18,771 bases of DNA from JBBRUG01 sp038247995. GTDB taxonomy: Bacteria; Chloroflexota; Chloroflexia; Chloroflexales; Chloroflexaceae. Numbering within the stretch: position 1 is the stretch's first letter; each line of letters begins with the position of its first letter. The stretch spans positions 1-18,771 of the forward strand of contig JBBRUG010000086.1 of NCBI GenBank assembly GCA_038247995.1. The letters are read 5' to 3'. Both the position numbers and the translations under genes were made by a program. A model generated the notes under the pieces. The model worked only from the letters and a program-made list of their open reading frames with translations. It made no database searches and had not been told where the DNA came from. This document shows positions 7,951 to 13,467 of the stretch, piece by piece.

Positions 7951-8535
7951 TTAGCCACCGATCTGACGCACCATCCCAATCAGGCGTGACGGCCCGATAT
8001 CCTCGCGGGTGCAGTCCATCAGAATCCGATCATAGCGCTCGCCATTCAGTTCTGTGGCGCTACGCATCCGCCCCGCTTCGCGATACCCCGCCTTCAGATA
8101 GGCTCGCTGTGCGCGCTGATTGAAGCCATGCAGCCACAGATACATTGTGTGCAAGCCCTGAAACGTGAGCGCGTAATCGGTCATCAGGCGCACCGCCTCT
8201 GAGCCATAACCCTGGCTCCAGGCGCTCTTCTCGCCGATGGCAATGCCGAGTTCGGCGATGCGGTGGCGCTGATCGATGCGCATCAGGCTGACGGTACCAA
8301 TCAGGTTGCCTGTCGCACGCACAATGATTGCGAACGTGATCTGCGCGCTGCCGGCTAATTAATCGAACCACTGCTGTTCCTGTTCGTGGGAAAAACTCGT
8401 CCCAACCTGGCCGAGATAGGCAGTCAGTTCGAGATCGGCAAACCAGCGTGAAAAGAGCGCTACATCCTCACGCAGCACATGGCTCAGGAAAATGCGTTCG
8501 CCAGGCACAACTTCGTGGCGTTCGGTAGGCACCAT
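7951..8535 (-). pseudogene. GNAT acetyltransferase interrupted by one in-frame stop
   Basis: A RimJ/RimL-type GNAT gene of 194 codons split by a single TAA (8361-8359) at codon 59. The first part ends ...SFSHEQEQQWFD; the same frame resumes at once with LAGSAQITFAIIVRATGNLIG, then GEKSAWSQGYGSEAVRLM (acetyl-CoA loop) and FNQRAQRAYLKAGYREAG. No frame change is involved: both halves are in one register and together give normal family length. The ATG at 8535 has AGGAGG at 8547-8542 with 6-nt spacing. Most likely a nonsense mutation or a base-call error; in-frame ATGs after the stop are too late to restore a full fold. It is the last gene of the leftward rsgA group. Confidence 0.85.
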
Positions 8536-8616
8536 AAACGGCCTCCTGATCGACTGGGCGGACATGGCCGGGTGCAAGGCCAAAGCATTCGCATCCAGCG
8601 ATCTCTTGGGCAACAC

Positions 8617-8655
8617 CGCTGATCGTTGGCGAACGCTTCGGCCCTACGATCAGCG
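8617..8655 (-). terminator. Hairpin between the 77-aa ORF and the GNAT pseudogene
   Basis: CGCTGATCGT (8617-8626) pairs perfectly with ACGATCAGCG (8646-8655), with further partial pairing (GGCGAA/TTCGGCC) inside the loop. It lies 16 nt downstream of the stop of the 77-aa ORF on the minus strand. No T run follows, so it may be an RNA-stabilising or Rho-related structure rather than an intrinsic terminator. Confidence 0.4.
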
Positions 8656-8670
8656 TCCTGCTCATTCTCC

Positions 8671-8904
8671 TCACCGCGGGATCTTCGGGTTATCGCGTTG
8701 GCGCATTATGCGGGCAACATCTTTGCCGAACTTGCGCGCTTCCTGGCGGCGCTGAAGATTAATCGCACTGATCTGACGCTTCACTTCGCGCCCTTTGCCC
8801 TGCTCGTCGCATACTTCGCGCTCGGTGAGTTCGGCAACTTCGTCGATTAGGTCGAGTTCGTCGAGTTCTTCGATTGTACGGACATTGATTCGGAGCCTTG
8901 GCAT
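8671..8904 (-). CDS. Hypothetical small protein (77 aa) downstream of rsgA
   Basis: I do not recognise this product. It begins MPRLRINVRTIEELDELDL, has an acidic N-terminal half (many Glu/Asp, predicted helical) and a basic, Arg-rich C-terminal half (INLQRRQEARKFGKDVARIM), ending NPKIPR. The charge split suggests a nucleic-acid- or ribosome-associated helical protein; the last helix looks loosely like the C-terminal helix of ribosomal protein L29, but this is too weak for a call. Start: ATG 8904 has AGGAG about 10 nt upstream; the frame stays open to 8958. It follows rsgA after 66 nt on the same strand and probably shares its transcript. Confidence 0.55.
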   Translation of the reverse strand: MPRLRINVRTIEELDELDLIDEVAELTEREVCDEQGKGREVKRQISAINLQRRQEARKFGKDVARIMRQRDNPKIPR

Positions 8905-8970
8905 GGCTGGAATACTCCTGATGCATGCTGACGTACGTGTGGGCCTCACGTTCATCACGCAGCGGGTTCA

Positions 8971-9939
8971 TTACGCTTCTCCTACCCGCAATCTGCAATA
9001 ACTATCGTAGCGATCGGGGTTGATCTGCCCCGCATCGACGGCGGCGATCACCGCGCAGTCGGGTTCGTGCGTATGCGTGCAACCGGCGTAGTAGCAGTCG
9101 CCCAGGTAGGGCCGCAGTTCGCGGAAGCACCAATCGAGTTCAGCGGGCGGCAAGTTCCACAGGCCGATCTCGCGGATGCCCGGTGTGTCGGCGACATAAC
9201 CGCCGCCGGACAGATCGAGCGGAAGCAGTTCGGCTACCGTGGTGGTATGGCGCCCTTTGCCGAGCAGTTGGCTAACGGCGCCGATGTGCAGGTTCAGTTC
9301 GGGGCGCACGGCATTGAGCAGACTGCTCTTGCCCACGCCCGACTTTCCGGTAACAACGCTGATCTTGCCCGCCAACTGCTCGCGCACGCTATCGATGCCC
9401 TGGCCGGTAGCATTGCTCACGTAGAGGACGCGATAGCCAATTCGGGTATATGGCGCAAACAGTTCCTCTGCGGTAGCCTGACCCACCAGATCGACCTTCG
9501 TGGCGATGATGCAGGCTTCGAGTTCAGTATGCTCGCAGATCACTAGGTAACGATCGAGCATGCGCGGACTGAAACCCGGCGCAGTACAGGCGAAGACGAG
9601 CAGCACCTGATCGACGTTGGCCACAAGCAGATCTTCGCGATGCGCGCCGCGGCTACCGACACCACGGCGGGCTAATTTGGAGCGCCGAGGCAGTACAACC
9701 TCGATTGCACCTTCACCGGGGCCGACGATGCTGATCTCCACCTCGTCGCCGATTACGGCAAGATCGGTGGCCTGACGTTCGCGCTTGAGCTTACCGCGCA
9801 ACTTGCATTCAATCAGGCCTTCTAGCGTCTGCACCCAGAAGAAACCGCTCTGGGCGCGTAAAATTGTGCCGGTTACCCGCGGGCTACGCGTAACGACAGT
9901 GGACGGCGCATCGGCGTTGCGTTTAGCGCTGCTGTTCAT
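8971..9939 (-). CDS. rsgA: Ribosome small subunit-dependent GTPase A
   Basis: A circularly permuted GTPase that acts late in 30S subunit maturation. The 322-residue product has an OB-fold N-terminal domain (about 15-90), then the permuted GTPase motifs in the order G4 (TKVD, 147-150), G1 (GKSGVGKS, 198-205), the switch segment GKGRHTTTV (228-235) and G3 (DTPG, 251-254), and finally the zinc segment with C282, C287, the His residues of THTHEPDC and C295. This order and the zinc knuckle are diagnostic. The frame is open to 10119, but ATG 9939 gives normal length and has GGAG 10 nt upstream, inside the previous ORF. It overlaps that 96-aa ORF by 17 nt, so translation is probably coupled. Confidence 0.96.
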   Translation of the reverse strand: MNSSAKRNADAPSTVVTRSPRVTGTILRAQSGFFWVQTLEGLIECKLRGKLKRERQATDLAVIGDEVEISIVGPGEGAIEVVLPRRSKLARRGVGSRGAHREDLLVANVDQVLLVFACTAPGFSPRMLDRYLVICEHTELEACIIATKVDLVGQATAEELFAPYTRIGYRVLYVSNATGQGIDSVREQLAGKISVVTGKSGVGKSSLLNAVRPELNLHIGAVSQLLGKGRHTTTVAELLPLDLSGGGYVADTPGIREIGLWNLPPAELDWCFRELRPYLGDCYYAGCTHTHEPDCAVIAAVDAGQINPDRYDSYCRLRVGEA

Positions 9940-10213
9940 AGACGCGCATCTCCAGCGTATCAACGCCAAGGAAGTCGAACGCAAAGCCAATAATGCGATC
10001 AATACATTTCGGCGCATCGGCGCCCGTCGCCTGATCGGCGGGTATCTGCACACTGGCCTGGTCTGATTGGGTGGCCGATTGTTTCGGCGGATGATGGGAT
10101 AAGCGCCCATCACGTTCAAGAATAATCACGGTTAGATTCCCCTCGTGGGCTGTCGGCCAATACGACGACGGCGCTAATGGTGTGGCTCCGACCGATTGTT
10201 CCATCAGGATCAT
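9923..10213 (-). CDS. Hypothetical protein (96 aa), overlaps the rsgA start
   Basis: Not recognised. The product starts MILMEQSVGATPL, has a hydrophobic strand (GNLTVIILERDGRLSHHP), a low-complexity Gln/Ser/Ala/Asp middle, and a C-terminal segment CIDRIIGFAFDFLGVDTLEM. No catalytic motif, signal peptide or clear membrane helix is visible. ATG 10213 follows GGAGAGGA at 10229-10222 with 8-nt spacing; the open frame upstream to 10276 runs through the terminator stem and is less likely used. It overlaps rsgA by 17 nt, which supports a real coupled gene, and sits just downstream of the attenuator-like leader. Confidence 0.6.
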   Translation of the reverse strand: MILMEQSVGATPLAPSSYWPTAHEGNLTVIILERDGRLSHHPPKQSATQSDQASVQIPADQATGADAPKCIDRIIGFAFDFLGVDTLEMRVYEQQR

Positions 10214-10274
10214 GAGAAGTGTCCTCTCCAGTTCACGGTTGGTCCGACGGTTCGCGGCGCCCCACGAGGGATCC

Positions 10275-10306
10275 AAAAAGGCCGTGGGCGCTGCACGCCA
10301 CGGCCT
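10275..10306 (-). terminator. Intrinsic terminator in the rsgA-operon leader
   Basis: On the minus strand AGGCCGTGG pairs with CCACGGCCT (9 bp) plus two inner GC pairs around a single bulge, with loop TGCAG, followed at once by TTTTT (10279-10275). A textbook intrinsic terminator reading leftward, about 60 nt upstream of the 96-aa ORF and downstream of the 36-codon mini-ORF. I find no AT-rich -10 between it and the 96-aa ORF, so that operon seems to need read-through. Confidence 0.8.
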
Positions 10307-10408
10307 CGATCAAAAAAATCGAGACTGTGGCGCTTCAGCAGCTACCCACAGCCTCTGTCTCATTAAACAGAACCAGATTGGTTCTGGAGCAGATTAACGT
10401 GTGGGTAG
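10296..10408 (-). promoter_or_regulatory. Attenuator-like structured leader with competing stems
   Basis: On the minus-strand transcript, four pairings compete in a chain. Stem 1:2 pairs CTACCCACA (10408-10400, inside the end of the mini-ORF) with TGTGGGTAG (10350-10342). Stem 2:3 pairs CTGTGG (10351-10346) with CCACAG (10330-10325), flanked by GAGA/TCTC. Stem 3:4 pairs CGCCAC (10332-10327) with GTGGCG (10301-10296), the 5' arm of the terminator. Stem 4:5 is the terminator. An independent hairpin, CAGAACCA/TGGTTCTG (10386-10368), sits inside the 1:2 loop. The pairings are read directly from the sequence; the regulatory role is inference. Confidence 0.45.
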
Positions 10409-10504
10409 ATCCATCCCTTCGCCGCGCGGGCGAGTGATGCATGCAACGTCACTGACAAGCACAATGGCCCCAGCGACAATCATCATGTTGGTTGCGTTAA
10501 ACAT
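10394..10504 (-). CDS. 36-aa mini-ORF: small membrane protein or leader peptide
   Basis: A 36-codon ORF, too short for usual gene callers. The peptide starts MFNATNMMIVAGAIVLVSD, a single hydrophobic helix, and ends in a charged tail RPRGEGMDLPTR. ATG 10504 is preceded by AAGGAG with exactly 6-nt spacing, and a good promoter lies about 45-75 nt upstream, so translation is likely. Its last codons (CTA CCC ACA) form one arm of the leader stem, which links translation of this ORF to RNA folding downstream. It could be a functional small membrane protein, a regulatory leader peptide, or both. Confidence 0.6.
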   Translation of the reverse strand: MFNATNMMIVAGAIVLVSDVACITRPRGEGMDLPTR

Positions 10505-10549
10505 CGAATGCTCCTTCCGCGTTACTATGCGGGTGTCTACCTAGGCGCA

Positions 10550-10579
10550 AGCATAGCACGGCCACACACAGATTGTCAA
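10550..10579 (-). promoter_or_regulatory. Sigma70-type promoter for the mini-ORF/rsgA unit
   Basis: On the minus strand a perfect -35 TTGACA (10579-10574) is followed after 18 nt by TATGCT (10555-10550), four of six matches to the -10 consensus. The start point would fall near 10543, giving a leader of about 40 nt before the mini-ORF ATG. Confidence 0.65.
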
Positions 10580-10620
10580 TGCTTCGGATGTCAGACTTTT
10601 GGCGGAAAAGGGTGGGGAAG

Positions 10621-10641
10621 GCAAAACGCAAAACGCAAAAC
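10621..10641. repeat. 7-bp tandem repeat (GCAAAAC x3)
   Basis: Three exact heptamers GCAAAAC in the 339-nt spacer between the divergent mini-ORF and glgC. Besides this and the two promoters, the spacer holds G-rich and C-rich low-complexity DNA (GTGAAGGGCGTGG-like and CACACCCCACGCCCCAC stretches) and no gene I can support. Confidence 0.75.
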
Positions 10642-10747
10642 GGTCGGGCGTGAAGAAGGGTGTGAAGGGCGTGGATGTAGGGCTGAAGCATCGCCCCGTC
10701 AAAAAGCCACCTGGTATCACATCCAGGCCCACACCCCACGCCCCACA

Positions 10748-10776
10748 TTGCATCACACCTCGTTTGCGGTTACAAT
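10748..10776 (+). promoter_or_regulatory. Probable glgC promoter
   Basis: TTGCAT (10748-10753) and TACAAT (10771-10776) are separated by exactly 17 nt. The -10 matches five of six consensus positions, the -35 only weakly. Transcription would start near 10783, about 60 nt before the glgC ATG. Confidence 0.5.
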
Positions 10777-10843
10777 CGGAGGGCAACGTGAACTCAAACC
10801 GAAACGGCGTCAGCGTGGCGCCCAAGCCAACCGCAGGAGATCT

Positions 10844-12097
10844 ATGCGCGTCGTAGCGATGATCATGGCCGGCGGCGAGGGCACGCGGTTAAGTGTGCTC
10901 TCAGAGAAGCGCGCCAAACCTTCGGTGCCCTTCGCCGGGAAATTCCGCATTATCGATTTCACCCTCTCGAACTGCGTCAATTCGGGCATCTTCGATGTGG
11001 CCGTGCTCACGCAGTACCGCCCCCACTCGCTCAACGATCATATCGGCATCGGCAAGCCGTGGGATCTCGACCGAGCGCGCGGCGGTGTCCGTCTGCTGCA
11101 GCCCTACATCGGCCGCAATGATCAGAGTTGGTATCGCGGCACCTCGGACGCGATCTATCAGAATCTCAACTTCATCAAAGAGAACCGCGCAGATCTGGTG
11201 TTGATTCTTTCGGGCGATCACATTTACAAGATGGACTACAACACGATCATCAATCAGCATGTGCGCAGCGGCGCCGATCTGACGGTGGGCGTGATGGAAG
11301 TGCCGCTTGATGAAACCGATCGCTATGGGATTATGACCACCGATGAGGCGGATCGGATTGTTGAGTTCACCGAGAAGCCGAAGAACCGCGATAAGGGTCC
11401 GCTTGCGTCGATGGGCATCTACGTTTTTAACGCCGAAAAGTTGATCCAACGCCTTTCGGAGGGCAACGACGATAAGCCGCGGATCGACTTTGGTAAAAAT
11501 GTCATCCCGGCGATGGTCGCTGAAGATGTCGTCTATGCCTATCGCTTCAGCGGCTATTGGGTCGATGTCGGTACAATCGACAGCTACTGGGAAACCAGCC
11601 TGCAACTGCTCGATCCCAACCTCGACTTTGACCTGTTTGATCCCAATTGGGTGGTGCGCACCCGCAGCGAGGAGCGCCCAGCGGCGAAGATCGGCCCGCA
11701 GGCGCGGGTGACCCAGGCGATCATCTGCAATGGCTGCACGATCCGCGGCACGGTTGAGCGCTCGGTGCTCTCGCCGGGCGTCTATGTCTCGCCGGGCGCA
11801 ATTGTGCGCGATAGTGTGGTGATGAACGACACCTGGATCGGACCGGGCGCAGTGCTCGATAAGGTGATCGTCGATAAGCAAGTCGTAGTTGGCGCCGGCG
11901 CACGGCTCGGTTTTGGCGACGATCTTGATACGCCGAATAAAGCCCAACCCGACAAAATCAACGCCGGGATTAGTGTGGTCGGTAAGTCGGCGCATATTCC
12001 ACCGGGGATCAGTGTTGGGCGAAATGTGGTCATCAACGCCGATCGCGATGCGGAAGATTTCCCTGACGGTGATGTCGGGTCGGGCGAGACGATTTAA
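10844..12097 (+). CDS. glgC: Glucose-1-phosphate adenylyltransferase (ADP-glucose pyrophosphorylase), catalytic subunit
   Basis: Makes ADP-glucose from ATP and glucose-1-phosphate, the committed step of bacterial glycogen synthesis. The 417-residue product has the nucleotidyltransferase signature AGGEGTRLSVLSEKRAKPSVPFAG with R15 and K25 in place, FRIIDFTLSNCVNSGI, the catalytic SGDHIYKMDY with D125, the sugar-phosphate Lys K178 in FTEKP, the metal-site Asp in YWVDVGTID, and a left-handed beta-helix C-terminus (hexapeptide repeats from about residue 290). ATG 10844 has GGAG 4 nt upstream; the frame is open far upstream to 10508 but without homology. Followed 53 nt later by its degenerate paralog, so the two probably form one operon and a mixed complex. 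Confidence 0.96.
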   Translation: MRVVAMIMAGGEGTRLSVLSEKRAKPSVPFAGKFRIIDFTLSNCVNSGIFDVAVLTQYRPHSLNDHIGIGKPWDLDRARGGVRLLQPYIGRNDQSWYRGTSDAIYQNLNFIKENRADLVLILSGDHIYKMDYNTIINQHVRSGADLTVGVMEVPLDETDRYGIMTTDEADRIVEFTEKPKNRDKGPLASMGIYVFNAEKLIQRLSEGNDDKPRIDFGKNVIPAMVAEDVVYAYRFSGYWVDVGTIDSYWETSLQLLDPNLDFDLFDPNWVVRTRSEERPAAKIGPQARVTQAIICNGCTIRGTVERSVLSPGVYVSPGAIVRDSVVMNDTWIGPGAVLDKVIVDKQVVVGAGARLGFGDDLDTPNKAQPDKINAGISVVGKSAHIPPGISVGRNVVINADRDAEDFPDGDVGSGETI

Positions 12098-12101
12098 TAT
12101 C

Positions 12102-12136
12102 GGCTGTAGAACGTAGCGCGCTGCATTCTTACAGCC
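12102..12136 (+). other. Hairpin in the glgC-glgD intergenic spacer
   Basis: GGCTGTA (12102-12108) pairs with TACAGCC (12130-12136), extended by GAA/TTC across a one-base bulge, with the self-complementary AGCGCGCT in the loop. No T run follows, so it may tune stability or read-through between the two genes rather than end transcription. Confidence 0.5.
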
Positions 12137-12150
12137 AACCCTTAACTACA

Positions 12151-13392
12151 ATGTTACGAACTCTAGCGCTCATCCTCGCCGGCGGCGATTCGCCTGCGCT
12201 TAGTGTGCTCACCGCCGAGCGCACCGAGGCAGGCGTGCCGTTTGGCGGGAAGTATAAGATCGTCGATTTTACGCTTTCGAATTGCGTGAACTCGGGTATT
12301 TACAATGTCGGCGTGCTAACCCAGTATCGCCCGCGCTCGCTCCACACCCATCTGGGTGTCGGGCGGCCCTGGGATCTCGACCGGGCGCAGGGCGGCTTGC
12401 GCATCTTCCACCCCTCGCCAACCCCCGACGGTGGCGGCTGGCAGCGCGGTACCGCCGATGCCGTGCGTTATCACCTTGATGTGGTCGAGGAGCAGTCGGT
12501 TGAAGCAGTGTTGCTGCTTGCCGGCGATCACATTTATAAAATGGATTACCGGCCGCTGCTGGAGTTGCACAGCGAGCGCAACGCCGATCTGACGATGGCC
12601 GTGCGCAGCGTTAGCCCGCATGATGTCCGGCGCTATGGTATCGTCGGCATGGGTAGCGACGGCAAGCTCGACCGTTTCGTCGAGAAGCCGCGCCGCGCCG
12701 ATTCGAGCCTGGCCTCGATGGGCATCTACGTCTTCCGCAAGCAGTATCTGATCGATCTGCTGCGCCGCCATCCCGAAGCCGATTTCGGAAGGCATATTCT
12801 ACCCAAGATCATCGGCAGTACCAACGCCTATGGTTATAATTTCCAGGGCTATTGGGCCGATGTCGGTACGGTGCAGTCGTTCTACGAGGCCAACCTGGCC
12901 TTGCTCGCTGAAACCCCCGCGCTCGACCTGTATGATCCCGAGTGGGTCATTCACACTACCAGTGCCGATCGCGCAGGCGCCGAGATCGGCCCGCAGGCGC
13001 GCGTGATCGACAGTCTGGTGAGCGATGGCTGTCGCGTACACGGCACGGTGATCCACTCGGTGCTCTCGCCGGGCGTCTATGTCGCCCCGGGCGCTGTAGT
13101 GCGCGATGCCGTCATCCTCAATGATGCATACATCGGCCCTGATGCCGTAGTTGATCGCTGCATTGTGGATGAAGATGTGCGCGTCGGCGCCGGCGCAGTG
13201 CTCGGCGACAGCGACGACAATACGCCGAACCAGACTGCCCCGGAACGGCTCAATACCGGCCTCTCGATCGTCGGCATGTTCGCCCAGGTGCCCGATGGCG
13301 CACGTGTCGGGCGTAACGTGGCGATCCGTCCGCGTACGGCGGCAAAAGCATTCCCGAAAGACGGTGTTGTTGCGAGTGGAAGCACGCTCTAG
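12151..13392 (+). CDS. GlgC paralog with degenerate active site (GlgD-like, probable regulatory subunit)
   Basis: A 413-residue homologue of the preceding GlgC, collinear over its whole length, including the C-terminal beta-helix (SVLSPGVYVAPGAVVRDAV). Changes fall in the ATP-binding signature: GGEGTRL becomes GGDSPAL (Arg replaced by A16) and RAKPSVPF becomes RTEAGVPF (Lys replaced by E26). Asp in AGDHIYKMDY (D126), Lys in FVEKP (K179) and Asp in YWADVGT are kept. Loss of the Arg and Lys that handle the triphosphate argues for weak or no catalysis, as in Firmicute GlgD and plant large subunits, which regulate an active partner. No Shine-Dalgarno is seen before ATG 12151. Often such genes are simply labelled glucose-1-phosphate adenylyltransferase. 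Confidence 0.88.
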   Translation: MLRTLALILAGGDSPALSVLTAERTEAGVPFGGKYKIVDFTLSNCVNSGIYNVGVLTQYRPRSLHTHLGVGRPWDLDRAQGGLRIFHPSPTPDGGGWQRGTADAVRYHLDVVEEQSVEAVLLLAGDHIYKMDYRPLLELHSERNADLTMAVRSVSPHDVRRYGIVGMGSDGKLDRFVEKPRRADSSLASMGIYVFRKQYLIDLLRRHPEADFGRHILPKIIGSTNAYGYNFQGYWADVGTVQSFYEANLALLAETPALDLYDPEWVIHTTSADRAGAEIGPQARVIDSLVSDGCRVHGTVIHSVLSPGVYVAPGAVVRDAVILNDAYIGPDAVVDRCIVDEDVRVGAGAVLGDSDDNTPNQTAPERLNTGLSIVGMFAQVPDGARVGRNVAIRPRTAAKAFPKDGVVASGSTL

Positions 13393-13416
13393 AAGACACT
13401 AACAAATAGGGTTAAC

Positions 13417-13458
13417 TGTAAGGCCGAAGATCAGCTATGCTGATGCTTCGGCCTTACA
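13417..13458 (+). terminator. Long stem-loop after the glg pair
   Basis: TGTAAGGCCGAAG (13417-13429) pairs with CTTCGGCCTTACA (13446-13458), and ATCAGC with GCTGAT inside it, around a TAT loop with one bulged G: 19 bp in all. It is 25 nt after the GlgD-like stop and precedes CGATTTT, so it probably ends the glg transcript. Its right end overlaps the TACAAT box of the next gene. Confidence 0.7.
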
Positions 13459-13460
13459 AT
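13455..13460 (+). promoter_or_regulatory. -10-like box (TACAAT) 7 nt before the rRNA methyltransferase ATG
   Basis: TACAAT ends 7 nt before ATG 13468, so the mRNA would start at the initiation codon. No Shine-Dalgarno and no clear -35 are seen. The box lies on the descending arm of the terminator stem. Confidence 0.45.
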
Positions 13461-13467
13461 CGATTTT

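Noticed and set aside
8671..8904. Calling the 77-aa protein ribosomal protein L29
   Set aside because: Only a short basic helix is similar; L29 is normally encoded in the S10 operon and lacks this acidic N-terminal half.
9940..10119. 60-residue N-terminal extension of rsgA
   Set aside because: It overlaps the 96-aa ORF in another frame, is Arg/Pro-rich without OB-fold similarity, and ATG 9939 gives the normal RsgA length.
10508..10843. 112-codon upstream extension of the glgC frame
   Set aside because: The stretch covers the divergent promoters and heptamer repeats, has no GlgC homology, and ATG 10844 has its own ribosome binding site.
10788..10856. 22-codon GTG ORF with GGAGGG upstream, overlapping the glgC start
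   Set aside because: The predicted start of transcription (about 10783) falls inside its ribosome binding site, so the transcript would lack it; the peptide shows no recognisable feature. Kept only as a weak leader-peptide candidate.
10901..11995. 364-codon open frame on the minus strand opposite glgC
   Set aside because: It is fully antisense to a confidently identified glgC, has low-complexity Asp/His/Ile-rich composition, and a matching shorter open frame lies opposite the second glg gene, as expected from GC-rich codon bias.
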